Made by a program: the position numbers and the translations under genes. Under the pieces are notes generated by a model. It worked only from the letters and a program-made list of their open reading frames with translations, ran no database searches and had not been told where the DNA came from. Below are positions 33,548-44,058 of a DNA stretch of 64,000 nucleotides, piece by piece (within the stretch, counting starts at the first letter, position 1; the number at the start of each line of letters is the position of its first letter). This DNA is from Bipolaris cookei (taxonomy: Eukaryota; Ascomycota; Dothideomycetes; Pleosporales; Pleosporaceae), in NCBI GenBank assembly GCA_002286855.1, contig NRSV01000005.1:124001-188000 (forward strand). The letters run 5' to 3'.

Positions 33548-34261
33548 ACGATATATAGTATACATAGTAGCAAGGAATATTTAAGATGTTGAGAGGAGCT
33601 GTGACAGTTTTAATATGATGGATTGTATCATACTAGATTCCTTAAATCGTAACTTTGTTTTTGAAATCTGCATGCGTGTAGCATGTCGAGGAGATTTTCG
33701 GTCTTTCTTGCTTGCTTCCTCTCGTTGGTTGCATCGGACTGCTGTACGTGCGACTTCAATGCAGGAGCGTGATTACCCCGCGGGCTACGGTCCCCTGGAC
33801 CCCTCGATGTAACATCACCTCGAGCAATAGTGGAGACCTTGTGGGTCCTTCATGTGCATCGGAACTTTAGGCCTAGGCAATTAGGAGACGCGCACTCCAA
33901 CATCACGAGCACACTTTCTGGGTGTACGCCACGAGCATGCATGCAAGCCAACAGTCCCTGCGTGCGTATATCCCGCATACCCCGGCAGTCCATACGGGCA
34001 CATTGGCCCGACGCAAAGACGGCGCTTATGGGCCCAACAACGTGATCTATTGGTCAGCTATCCGCGCCGCATGAACCATCGGTTCCTGTCCACTGTGCGC
34101 CCGTGGGGCTGAAAAGCCCGTACGCGACTACACCCTTCCGCCTATGCGCACATAAACCCTCCTGGTTGACTTTCAGTTTCAATACAACTACAACTAAATC
34201 AATATCAATTCTTTGAGCACATGCCATCCAATTAGCACCTCATCTTTCGCAGACCATCAAG
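33548..34261. other. Intergenic region, nothing recognised
   Basis: A GC-richer stretch at 33780-34150 has no convincing frame on either strand. The final 60 bases are an A/C-rich leader directly before the next gene. Confidence 0.3.
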
Positions 34262-35212
34262 ATGACACCCAGAAGATCGTCACGAAAGAAGACGATAGGT
34301 ATGCATGCAACCTCCATGATACCATACTATTGCTAAATTTCTAAAGCTTACTATGGGCCTCCGAACCCTTCACAAACCTCGCTCACTCAACGAAAAAGCC
34401 TTGAAACGAATCCAACGGCTGCATCCTCGGGAGAGTGTGCGGATACGACGCTCTCGGTGGAACCAGTCATAGACAGAGAGTCACAGGAAGAAGGCTCTAC
34501 CAACACTTCAGTCGCATTGCCAGAAGCTCGTATCCTTGATGAGTCACCTGCGGAATCTCCAGAATGTGGCGTAGATATATCAGCGTCTCAAAAGCATACG
34601 ACTCTCGAGAAGGACCCGCCGCCGCGTCCTAAGAAGTCGCATGTGTCTTCGTCTTTTAGTCCACCGCCAACAGATACTCCGCCTTCTGTTACACCAACGC
34701 AAAGCACAAATCATGCTAACCTGGCGGGTGATGTTGCTTGTATTGCGAATGTATCATGCCAGGCCTCCCAAAATGTGTCCAGCTTCATTCGGCAACGGGA
34801 GATGCTATTTCAACAAGCTCTGTTCGACTGTATTATGGACGCACGAGTGCCAGGTCCAACATTGCGCTCTAACATAGCCGAGGAGGTCAAAGGCCGCCTT
34901 GAACATCTGTTGGCTGCGCACGAGAAGGAACCTATGCATATCATCCCAAGTATTAGATCAAGGGCTAGGTTCTATCATAGCAGTATTCATCTACGCTACC
35001 GCTATGGTATGAGCGGGGAGGAACTAAATAGCCTGCTGGATAAACCCGTGCCCCGCGCTGGCTTGTACTCACATAAGGATCGCAATCGAGTACTCTATTT
35101 CTGGGCTGTTCATCAAGGTAATCTAAACTACGGAGAAATCTCTTATGAGCTTTCATTGCCGCTTGGATGTCTGTTATACTGGATTATGCATTTCGTCAAC
35201 TCCATCAAATGA
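34262..35212 (+). CDS. Hypothetical protein with basic N-terminus, 300 aa
   Basis: A tiny first exon (34262-34298, MTPRRSSRKKTI) is joined through a 48-nt intron to 34347-35212. The first 110 residues are Ser/Pro/Thr-rich and disordered (DPPPRPKKSHVSSS). The second half is globular (FIRQREMLFQQALFDCIMDA; RFYHSSIHLRYRYGMSGEEL; YFWAVHQGNLNYGEISYELS) with a helix-turn-helix feel. No family named. Intact and downstream of the ferric reductase. Confidence 0.5.
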
Positions 35213-35502
35213 TAGCATACTATTTCTTATTGTACCTAGTCTTCTGCGTTGTTTAGCTAACAATCAAATTCGTTTTTACTCATTTTTTGCTCGTTTCCAT
35301 TTTCCAGATTTGATTTTCAAAATTCATACTAGTCATAGTGCCATTAGGCGACGCCACTTGGATTCTTTCAGTTAGTGTCTAGGCGTGGTCCATAATTCTA
35401 GATATGTAAATGATGAAGGATAATCTCTCCAATAAACACTCTTCAGAATTCCTCTTGATTACATTCAGCATCATTATCAAATCCATACCAGTTGTTACAA
35501 AA

Positions 35503-35812
35503 ATGCAGACTACAAGTTGCAATTGCTCGCTATGTGTCTCAGCGCTGGCGGTGCATCAAGCACACATTAATCGTTGGGCCTTTCGAGCAGTGTATGGGGT
35601 CAACCAGCAATACCGGAATGATTTCCGTGCTTTAGACAGACTTCTGCTCCAGGTGAAGTCGCGGCCCCTCTGGATGATACATATCAATCAAAACATGGAA
35701 GAGTTTAGCAGCATTTGTGATGGTTAGTGATGCAACACCGTTTAAGAAATTGCGTTAATTTTCATTAGAGATTGACGAGAAGCTTGAACACTTTGCGACA
35801 ATGGCTACGTAG
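35503..35812 (+). CDS. Small helical protein, 87 aa, two exons
   Basis: Exons 35503-35722 and 35769-35812 with a GTTAGT...TTAG intron of 46 nt. Begins MQTTSCNCSLCVSALAVHQA (three Cys near the start), then helical sequence ending EEFSSICDEIDEKLEHFA. No family recognised. The clean splice join supports a real gene. Confidence 0.45.
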
Positions 35813-35900
35813 ACTTCTCCTCAGCTTTCACAGTATCGATCATATGTTGGTGGAAATGAACTAAGTCAATCTACCTATCCGCTATATATGATTCTTCTAC

Positions 35901-36659
35901 CTAATACATAATAATATCTATGCACGTTGTGTATACTTCATCAAACCTGATTCCCTGGAAGTTCCAGACCCACACCAAAGTATAAATCTGACCCTTTTGA
36001 ACATGTTTGGGCAGTTGAATGGTTATACCGCACCAGACATCTGTCCCTTCCTCAGGAAGAGAAGGTCGATGATATAAAGATTGCCGTTCAAGGGCAATAG
36101 GCGTCTTGTTATCCTGATAACATAACCCGTCATCATAACTAGCCAGTTTTAGCAGATCGTATGCCCCTCCATCGTCTTTAGGTAGTGCGAGGTACTGCAG
36201 GGTGTCAGTAGGCAATGAGTGCAACGTACCAAATACTGCAATTGTCCCAGAAGTCGCATGACCAGGATCATCTGCTACCTTGGTGACATGCCCATTTTCC
36301 TGGTAGAGAAGTATCACAGTATCGTTTGGTTGTGCACGAAGACTTGGACTTCCGGTTGTCTGGTTGTACGTTATCTGACTAGATTTGCATGCGAGATCAC
36401 TTTGCCAAATTTCGTTGCGCTCTGCAGGAGGGAGGCGATATGTCATATCCTCATCTCTAAAAGATGGTGTGCGTAAAACTACAAATTAGCCTATGCTCCC
36501 AACATGATACAGCTGCTTACCATTTCCGCGGGGGTAGCCGGGTGGCTCGATTGGTTCACCCCCCTTTGTTACATATAGTCGCTCTACCCAACTGTGCGTA
36601 GCGATATTCACTACAAGAGATAGAGCTACCAAAATCCTAAAGCATTGTAGTTGAGCCAT
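35901..36659 (-). CDS. Secreted HSWV/YQENGHVT-type protein (DUF7492-like)
   Basis: Exons 36659-36521 and 36478-35901, intron 42 nt with GTAAGC donor; 238 aa. Residues 1-20 are a signal peptide (MAQLQCFRILVALSLVVNIA), and the mature protein starts at or near THSWVERLYV. Landmarks are PPGYPRGN, FRDEDMTYRLPPAERNEI, VILLYQENGHVT and DDGLCYQDN. An N-terminal His after signal cleavage and the ENGHVT motif recall lytic polysaccharide monooxygenase-like fungal secreted proteins, and I connect it with the family catalogued as DUF7492. Extracellular; the enzymatic role is an inference. Confidence 0.65.
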
Positions 36660-36871
36660 GGGGGAAGAGGATATGAGGCGATACTTTTCACTGTGCTACC
36701 TGTTGCTATATATGTATTGTTTTCTCTTGACTAACAACATCATAAATCATACACAAGAAATAAAGTATCTCTTTACAGAGAAACGTTTACAAGATTTCAA
36801 TCATAGGCTGTTGTCGTCTGATATTTGAGAATGCAATTACCGTTAATGAAATTTCTCTTCTTCCTGCCGTT

Positions 36872-37240
36872 ATGTGGTTTCTTTCCTATGGGTTCTTCCC
36901 TTCGTCTTATGTACTGACATGGGATCTTACTATAAAAGAAAGACAACACATGAGATTTCGAAGTGCGGAAAATGTTAGTAATAAGCACATAACACAAAAA
37001 CACGCCACTATGCACACACGCTCCCTTGTAAGCCCCATCATCGCCTCTGATCTTCCGACACTTGCGCAAGTCACATTTGCGGGCCAGTATGCTCCACGGG
37101 AAGTTAGAAATACTTCGCCGCAGCTTTTAGCAGGCATGATATGCGGTGTCATTGCAGTTGTTATGCTAGTCTCATTGCTGTGGTTCCTTCGGAATAGGCG
37201 GCACCGGCAACGCCACCTTACAGATGTTCACAACGAATAA
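36872..37240 (+). CDS. Single-pass membrane protein, 122 aa
   Basis: Residues about 85-107 form a transmembrane helix (LLAGMICGVIAVVMLVSLLW) followed by a basic cytoplasmic end (FLRNRRHRQRH), giving N-out/C-in topology. The upstream part has no domain; the true start could be a later Met. It is divergent from the secreted DUF7492-like gene. Confidence 0.4.
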   Translation: MWFLSYGFFPSSYVLTWDLTIKERQHMRFRSAENVSNKHITQKHATMHTRSLVSPIIASDLPTLAQVTFAGQYAPREVRNTSPQLLAGMICGVIAVVMLVSLLWFLRNRRHRQRHLTDVHNE

Positions 37241-37957
37241 TTCAGAAGATCCGTATTCAGATACAGATATACCCAGTTAATGCTTTTCATTGATGTGTTA
37301 TAAGAAGAATCTGAAATGTCTCAAAATATGCTTCTCCAGAAGTGTTGAAAGTGCTATGTTTTCGCTTCACGCGCTGCTGGAAGCAACCCCTCACTTTGCG
37401 CATTGTGACCAATGTTTTGCATGCTTGTATGTAATATGGAACTATGGGAAGAGTTGCTGGAGTTAAGAATGAAATTAGGAATCAAAAGTTTAGGTGTTCA
37501 GTTCATCCCAAAATGCCTAATGATTTTCGATAAACAGAAAGCAAACTCCGCGATGATAGTGAGTAGCTGCTTTCTGGTTGAAGTTTAGCTGTCCGGTTGG
37601 ATATCCGGATAGCCGATGCTAAACCAGGTGCGGCTTAGTGCATTTTGTGAACTGGAGCACTCTCCCATACAACCGACGAAAACGGAAAATGGCGGCCACT
37701 CATAGCAACACAACCCCACCCAAAAATAATAGCCAAATCGCTACCCGCTTACCTCCTGCACACCTGCAGCTCTAGCAAACCTGAATAGATATCTAAAAAC
37801 TCAAGAGCTACATTATTAAAATATGTATATTAATCTAAATATTTAATTTAAGAATAAGTATGTCGTAACGGAGATTTCGTATTACGGATAATGAGTTTTG
37901 ATGGTAGGAGCTGTTTGTTTTGATTTTCCAGTCTCATTGGTTGCATGGGGAGCACTT
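37241..37957. other. Intergenic region up to the pogo insertion
   Basis: No supported gene; ordinary AT-rich sequence interrupted at TA 37957-37958 by the pogo element. Confidence 0.35.
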
Positions 37958-37958
37958 A

Positions 37959-38054
37959 CTCGGGCCCAACGGCTGCTGTAGCAGAATTTCAATGAAATTG
38001 CCCGTGCTCCGCACGGGCCTATCACCTTAACGATAATATCACCTCAATGATAAC
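37959..38054. repeat. Left terminal inverted repeat of the pogo element
   Basis: 96 bases ending ATGATAAC, matched by the complement of 40522-40617 with one difference (CTTAAC versus CTCAAC). Confidence 0.9.
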
Positions 38055-38145
38055 GATATATTTTAATTATACATTTAAGCTAAGTAAATACAAAAATATA
38101 ATCTTTATAATTTCAAAAATCAAAGACACGTTATCAAAGCACACC

Positions 38146-40446
38146 CTAGTCAGATATTATCGAGATTGGACTATTGCAGTAGCTGCTATCGTCGCTGTCG
38201 TCGCTATTGCTTGCACTAATTTTGTCATCCACTATAGCTTTGTAAGCCTTTTTGATAGTAGTATCGATATTAATACACGATTCTGTAGAAGTGGATTCTG
38301 CGCAGTCTTCTTGAGTATACTGAGTAAAGCGTTCTGGGTTCTGTGACAGCGTGGTAGATGGTGAAGCTGCAGTGAGATGGTGGCTCGTGAGTTTCGTATA
38401 TGGATCGACAAGTTGACGAACATTATACGCTACCCATATAGCTGGCGTACGATCTGTTGTTATAGTGCCCTCACGATACTTAGAGCTGCTATCTTGAAGT
38501 ATCCATTCCCACTTTATTGAGGCCTTAGTGTCGTAGTCATTATTATTAGCGTTTGTGTTTTGCCAGCGCGCAACATCGCGCTGCGTTGTGATACCGCCCG
38601 CTATACGCTTAGTATATTTACGACCAAAGTTCCGTATAGTGGGGAAGATGCGTCTCCATTTATTGAAAATAATTGTGGCCTCACGAAGTCGTTTCGTAGC
38701 TATCTCCGCCTCAAGACGAGCAAGGTCATTGACCTGGCGCTGCTGCACCATCTGCCGCGCGTCTTCTGCGTATATTACGCCACCTTTGCTCTCTACAACC
38801 CGCTTCTTACGACGCCTTCGCTCCTCCTTGGCAAGGATAGCAGCCTCAGTTTTGTGCAGCTCACGCTTGAAGCCCTCGGCGTTGCGCGCAAGAGCTGAGA
38901 CGCCACGAAGGTGACGGATCACATCAGCCGCGACCTGACGAGGGAGGTGTTGCTGGATTACGGCGCGAACAAACGGCTCTTGTAGCTCAATCTGTCGCAC
39001 TGTTTTTGGTGTATGCCAAGTAGCATCGCCAAGCTTAGGATTCTCAGGTTCCGGTGTTGCGCTTTGTGGTTGAGGCCGCCGCACCAGCTGTGCCGTCTCG
39101 AGGTCGATTTTAACACGGTGGAAGCGTCGTACAGGCGCTCGAGATGGCGATGAGATGAGCCGAGGCGGCGACGATATATCAAGAGGTGTACCGGCGCGCT
39201 GTACAAGCGGTAGTGGTGGTGTAGCTGAGCGGTCACTATTGCTAGAGTAGCAACCTTCTTGGGTGCGAAGATGCGCTAACACGATGTCAGGATTGTACGG
39301 CATTATGCCTGTACGGCGCCAACCTGAGCAGATTGTAGATTTTGTAAACGTCAAGCACCGGATCTCCTCTATTGTAGCCATAAAGTCGGCCTTGTTGATA
39401 TCACGCGAGCCTGTACGAGAGGCGTACTCAAGCGTCTTGCCGTGATACCACTTCAGCGGCTGAAAGCAACCCACATCTAGAGGCTGGAGGAGGTGGGTTG
39501 TATGAGGTGGGAGGGCAAAGAGCTGTATCTTATTGTCTTCAGCAAGCTGACAAAACTGCTTTGTATAGTGAGATTTATGCCCATCTATTAGCAATAAGCG
39601 CCAAGCTCCATGGCAACTACGGCTTGTCACCTTGTTGAAGTGTTGGATCCAGGCGTACGCAAGTTTGTCGTTACTATAACCACTATCGGACACGCCTATA
39701 AGATACCCATCAGGTAGATCTACGATCCAATGCTCCATCACAGTAGCAGCTTTAACGATAATAAGAGGTGGAATAACCTCACCAGTGGCCCGGATACACT
39801 CAACAAGAGTAATAAGCTCGCGATTGTTGGCGTTGTGGATAAAGACCGTACGTCCGTTTTTGGTGTATAAGTACTGCTCTTTTGCAACACCAATGCGGCA
39901 GCCTGTCTCATCCATATTATATATATCTTCAGGCAAGATACCGCGCTCTTCGATAAGGTCTTTGAGCCTAGTATACCAGTCAAGGAGTGCTACTGGCTCC
40001 TGAGCAAGCTTACGCTGTACCTCAATTGACTTTGCCTTTACACGTCTATATTTCGGGTGCCTTGCGAGCCATCGTCGTGCCCAAAGCTTGCCAACCTTAG
40101 GCGCAACTTCATCTAGGCCTGTATAAGCATCCTCAAGGAGTGAGTTTGCCTGCTGCTCAACTAGTCCACGATGAATACCAAAGCCAATATTGTCGATAGC
40201 ATCAAGATACCGCTCAAGAGCGAAATCTTGAGACTCGTTAAGGCGGTACAAATCAGGTGGCTTAGCGCGATTACAGCGATTCGGAAGTCCAAGATAGGCG
40301 CGTCGCAGGCGCTGATATGGTAAGTTGTGGGTAGTTGCATAGCTTTTAATGTTAGGTCGATGGAGTAGGCGTAACGCTTCGGCGTGCTTTTGCAACGCCA
40401 CCATCTCTTCTTTATATATAGACGTTCTCTTATTAACCTTAGTCAT
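38146..40446 (-). CDS. Pogo/Fot transposase, 766 aa
   Basis: An N-terminal helix-turn-helix (ALRLLHRPNIKSYATTHNLP) and a CENP-B-type second domain (ARRWLARHPKYRRVKAK) lead into the DDE catalytic core. First Asp is in YNMDETG (about residue 177), second in LLIDGHKSH (about 287), third in LQPLDVGCF (about 322). A long C-terminal region has basic/coiled segments (KTEAAILAKEERRRRKKRV) and an acidic end. All three catalytic acids are intact and no stops interrupt the frame. It catalyses cut-and-paste transposition into TA sites. Confidence 0.9.
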   Translation of the reverse strand: MTKVNKRTSIYKEEMVALQKHAEALRLLHRPNIKSYATTHNLPYQRLRRAYLGLPNRCNRAKPPDLYRLNESQDFALERYLDAIDNIGFGIHRGLVEQQANSLLEDAYTGLDEVAPKVGKLWARRWLARHPKYRRVKAKSIEVQRKLAQEPVALLDWYTRLKDLIEERGILPEDIYNMDETGCRIGVAKEQYLYTKNGRTVFIHNANNRELITLVECIRATGEVIPPLIIVKAATVMEHWIVDLPDGYLIGVSDSGYSNDKLAYAWIQHFNKVTSRSCHGAWRLLLIDGHKSHYTKQFCQLAEDNKIQLFALPPHTTHLLQPLDVGCFQPLKWYHGKTLEYASRTGSRDINKADFMATIEEIRCLTFTKSTICSGWRRTGIMPYNPDIVLAHLRTQEGCYSSNSDRSATPPLPLVQRAGTPLDISSPPRLISSPSRAPVRRFHRVKIDLETAQLVRRPQPQSATPEPENPKLGDATWHTPKTVRQIELQEPFVRAVIQQHLPRQVAADVIRHLRGVSALARNAEGFKRELHKTEAAILAKEERRRRKKRVVESKGGVIYAEDARQMVQQRQVNDLARLEAEIATKRLREATIIFNKWRRIFPTIRNFGRKYTKRIAGGITTQRDVARWQNTNANNNDYDTKASIKWEWILQDSSSKYREGTITTDRTPAIWVAYNVRQLVDPYTKLTSHHLTAASPSTTLSQNPERFTQYTQEDCAESTSTESCINIDTTIKKAYKAIVDDKISASNSDDSDDSSYCNSPISIISD

Positions 40447-40521
40447 AGTGAAAATGATATGCGTTGTTAAGTTTATTTAATTATACGTTGTTATGGTAGA
40501 TGTATGTACTTTAAGCTACGT

Positions 40522-40617
40522 GTTATCATTGAGGTGATATTATCGTTGAGGTGATAGGCCCGTGCGGAGCACGGGCAATTTCATTGAAATTCTGCTACAG
40601 CAGCCGTTGGGCCCGAG
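40522..40617. repeat. Right terminal inverted repeat of the pogo element
   Basis: Complement of the left repeat; near-perfect identity indicates recent activity. Confidence 0.9.
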
Positions 40618-40909
40618 TATCTTGCCAGAAATCAATTTTCATTTTCTGACACAACACAATTATTACAAAATTACACCAGCATGGGCTGTAAAGCATAGTC
40701 GAATGTAATGTTAGAAGTAGGGTAGCTTGATTAACATAGGTATATCCTCTATGATGTAGCTAACACAATGCTATCCAATACTAGTACCAAATCGACTCGG
40801 CGCACTGTATTTCCTCAGAAACCAAGGCTCACATATTCAGACCGTCGCTGTCACTACCGTTCCAACCACCAAAATAGCCTCCATTGTCGCCGTTATCGTC
40901 GATTAAGGG

Positions 40910-41494
40910 ATGTCGCTAATGCTTTACGCCACGGAAGAATCTGCTATCAATATACCAAACCCGTCATGGTCCCCAGCATATGTGGGATCCAACCGCATCG
41001 TTGGTGCCTCAGAGTCTCAAGCTAATGCTAGCTTGAATGCTTGTTGTCTTGCACTCAACAAGTCATCGCAACTGGAAAGTACTAAGGTGCCTACCTACGA
41101 CTTTAGCAGTATACCTTCAGATGCCTTACCATGTATTCGATGCTTCGAAAGGACAAGTAATGTCAGGCCCTACGAACCCGAGCCTTTGCACGCGTCTGCA
41201 TCAATAAATATGCAGCAGCATTACTTTCCAAAAGAGATAGAAGACTATTGCCTCTTGGCCGGCGCATGCGGCTCCCCAGGTATTCAAGTGTTTGGTAGTG
41301 TCAAACAAGGAGACAATGAGGTCGTTTTCGATTGTTCCGGAAACACCTTTTCAACTCATAATGTTAAAGGAACTCTCTTGCCTGGGGAACGCCTTACATT
41401 AGTAGGGTATATGAAGATCGGCGACCAGTATGTATACTTCAGTGGATTCAGTGGATTGAATTTAGACATATTACAAAATGGAGATGTCGTATAG
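40910..41494 (+). CDS. Hypothetical protein, 194 aa
   Basis: Natural-looking frame: ESQANASLNACCLALN, LPCIRCFERTSNVRP, DYCLLAGACGSPG and a beta-rich end (GDQYVYFSGFSGLNLDIL). Immediately upstream, the same frame has a hydrophobic segment (TTKIASIVAVIVD) closed by one TAA, so the gene may once have started earlier or has an unrecognised intron. No family known. Confidence 0.4.
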   Translation: MSLMLYATEESAINIPNPSWSPAYVGSNRIVGASESQANASLNACCLALNKSSQLESTKVPTYDFSSIPSDALPCIRCFERTSNVRPYEPEPLHASASINMQQHYFPKEIEDYCLLAGACGSPGIQVFGSVKQGDNEVVFDCSGNTFSTHNVKGTLLPGERLTLVGYMKIGDQYVYFSGFSGLNLDILQNGDVV

Positions 41495-41528
41495 ATTGTA
41501 GCATGACTCAAATGCCGTTTGTAACGAA

Positions 41529-42492
41529 CTATTCTTCCAATCCAAACTCATTTATATCGCGTTGCGCTTTGAGTAGTAATTCTTGTTCCCAAAGAGCTCT
41601 CGCTGTGACAAGATGCTTCGTCAATCTTGCAAGACTGCAGAGATGTCCTTGCTCTATCAAAAAGCCTCTATTAGCTTGACTCAGCTGAGAAAATTGTTGA
41701 TCTAATTCACGAATCTTGCGGGTCGGTGGCGGCCTTTCGGTTCGGCATATCCTGTCGATAAGAACTCCCATTCCTAAGAGTTGTGTTCGAGTACGACGTA
41801 TGAGTCCTTCAGTCGCTAAGATATTGTGTTTGTTTGTCCTCCATTCATGGCGAAAGTCCTTCCAGGCACTCATGAAGGATTTTCGGCCGCTCTCTGATTC
41901 GTAAAACATTCTTTCCGTATTATTAAATTGGGCCAAAGATTGGTTTGTCGTTGCTGAAGCTATTTCCTTTTGAGTTGGTGAGAATGTACTGAGGCTTGAG
42001 ACCGCGGTCCTGCACGTGGGGCAAGTCGGTGGCTGACACAAACTTGTCCACATACACCAACCGGCCTCACAAAAAACATGCCCTACTGAGATTAGCTTCA
42101 TCAACATATACAAATATCGACGTACCACAAGCGGTAATGATCTTAGTTATCCGATCTTTGAGTGCTTCGTCCCCACAGCATGAGTCAATTGCGCACTTCG
42201 ACGAGGAAGTTCGGATTGCTATCACGCAACCAGCAGCGCGATGGCTGGGACATTTTACATATACTTTGGTGATGGCTTCGGTTAAGTCGCGAAACGCTTC
42301 ATGTTGCTGTTCACATTGAGCACAGAGAATCTAGGTAAGACATGTCAGCTCGTGCTCTGGGTAATATCATAGATCAAGATCCCATACGCATGTGCAAGGA
42401 AGGCAATACAGCTCCTCTTCTAAGCTTTGGGAGCATAATGTACAAGTTTCAACAATCAAAGTAGAGGTGGAGAGGTTTCTAGGAGTAGCCAT
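41529..42492 (-). CDS. RING-type zinc-finger protein, three exons
   Basis: Starts at 42492 with TCTLCSQSLEEELYCLPCTC, is spliced (GTATGG...CCTAG) to a middle exon rich in Cys (ILCAQCEQQHEAF), then through a second intron (GTACGT...CAGTAG) to 41529. The second join creates ACGHVFC...CPTCR, a standard RING core. A helical C-terminal half follows (LLGMGVLIDRICRTERPPP; LARLTKHLVTARALWEQELL). Probably an E3 ubiquitin ligase-like protein, though the first zinc pair is unusual (IDSCCGDEALKD). Splice choice was made from the restored motif. Confidence 0.55.
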
Positions 42493-43168
42493 TTTCTTTG
42501 GTGTGATGGTTTGTAAAGATTCGACAATATTAGTATATAGAAGTTGAAATTGAACTTGAGGTTATTTGAAGCTTTTAATACACAATGCCTAAGCGCTGTC
42601 TCAGAATCTGCAGTGTTTCTTTTGGTACAACTGCATACAGAAATTAAGCGTACATACATATTGCCGCCGTGGGGTGGCTATGCTACTAGCCATCTGCCCA
42701 CTTTGAACGGCAATGCAGTACCTACAGGTCTGCAAAGCCAATCAGGTAGATCCGGAAGCACGAAATCAGAGCTGCAGAGTTGAATATCAAGCCAAGTGAT
42801 TCATGCGTGAAGCACTAGAACCAAAGATAGTATAGCAAGTGACAGATTAAACTTGAATGATTGAAATGGTAGGCTAACAGCACTCCTTAGATTCAGCCAC
42901 TATATAAACAAATCATGCAAGATTTTAACATTGGTGGCTATGATAGACTGCGGTTACATATCCTAGCTCTTTGCAGGGAAGGCATGACTTCAAAAGATCG
43001 ACACTGAACCAGCTTTAACCGACAAGAAACTCATTTACTAATTCTCTCCCACAATAATATTTTCAGTCAAACACACGAACATAACTAGTAGACTAGCTAA
43101 GCAGTGAGTGTTGTGACGATTTCTCCTATATGTCGCTTACCGAAATACATCCGTCGAGGTCATCGCAG
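42493..43168. other. Intergenic region, no supported gene
   Basis: A 79-codon frame at 42544-42783 has plausible composition but no partner exon or family. I leave it uncalled. Confidence 0.3.
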
Positions 43169-43621
43169 TTACAAACTATGACAACTACCATCATCGTAGC
43201 TAGATTCATAGCAACTACGCCCATAACAGCATTCATCGCAGCACTCGCCATCACACTCATCGTCACATTCCTTGCAGCACTCGCCGTCGCATTTGTCACA
43301 ACAGTCGTCGATGCATTCGTTGTGGCACTCGTCACAGTATCTATCATGGCATTCATCGCAATATTCGTCGTCGCATTCGTCGCAATATTCGTCGTCGCAT
43401 TCATCGCAATATTCGTCGTCGTTTTCATCACTGCATCCATTTCCTACATACTTCTCACTGCTATCATTCTTTGTGCCAATGCTGAACCTCGGGTCTTTGT
43501 AATCCTCGTATTCGTATTGAAGGGGTCTTGACGTGACCTTTTTTGCAATAGCTTGAGCATAGTAGTCATAGTAATCCATAACTATACTTTTCGTGTTGTC
43601 TTGCTCTGTATTAGTAAGCAT
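43169..43621 (-). CDS. Acidic cysteine-repeat protein (possible metal binder), 150 aa
   Basis: The C-terminal 90 residues contain 23 Cys, arranged as repeats of the octapeptide DDEYCDEC (24-bp DNA unit) and then CC-x-x-C clusters (DGECCKEC, DGECCDECC). Asp and Glu fill most other positions. The codons of the repeats differ mostly at silent positions (GAT/GAC, TGC/TGT), suggesting selection on the protein. The first 55 residues are ordinary (MDYYDYYAQAIAKKVTSRPL). This composition is metallothionein-like in Cys density but far more acidic than known fungal metallothioneins. Metal binding is an inference. Confidence 0.5.
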   Translation of the reverse strand: MLTNTEQDNTKSIVMDYYDYYAQAIAKKVTSRPLQYEYEDYKDPRFSIGTKNDSSEKYVGNGCSDENDDEYCDECDDEYCDECDDEYCDECHDRYCDECHNECIDDCCDKCDGECCKECDDECDGECCDECCYGRSCYESSYDDGSCHSL

Positions 43622-44058
43622 ACTATTTCGAGCCTCACCCGGGGTTTATGTGTACGTGATAGAAGCGTTGGCAGCGCCTGATTTGACATCCCGATTGCTT
43701 CTGAGAATCCCTCTAGCTGATGCAATGGTGCTGTAGGCCGGAATAGTGCACTGTCTTTGTGGAGATACAAGTAGCCAAGAGAGCCCATTTGGTGATTGTG
43801 TCGTGATCTGTAGAATGCAGTCCCTTTAGGGAGAGTGGTCGTCTTATACTTTGGTTTGCTATACAGAAACTATGTGTGTTCATTTTCAAGACTTATAGAA
43901 TAAGGATAAAGCCTAGTAATTAGCTTTCCGCACTTCGGTTGCAACATTCGAGAAGTGAAATCTGGTTTTTGAAAAAGCTAAGACGTGAAACCGTGTTCTT
44001 ACACTATTATGTCCAAAAGATATATAAAGAACGTTAATAACTCTCAAAGCTATGGTCT

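Larger units (their letters stand above)
37959..40617 (-). mobile_element. Intact pogo/Fot-type DNA transposon, 2659 bp
   Basis: Ends are CTCGGGCCCAACGGCTGC in inverted orientation, flanked by TA on both sides (37957-37958, 40618-40619), the target expected for Tc1/mariner-pogo elements. The terminal inverted repeats extend about 96 bp with one mismatch. They contain the hairpin GCCCGTGC/GCACGGGC. The single transposase frame is open, so the copy looks autonomous and young. Confidence 0.9.

Noticed and set aside
38047..38346. Plus frame across the pogo left inverted repeat
   Set aside because: Antisense of the transposase end and the terminal repeat.
43130..43531. Hydrophobic plus-strand frame of 133 codons (Ile/Val/Ala-rich)
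   Set aside because: It is the antisense of the cysteine-repeat gene; antisense of GAT/GAA/TGC codons gives this pattern automatically.
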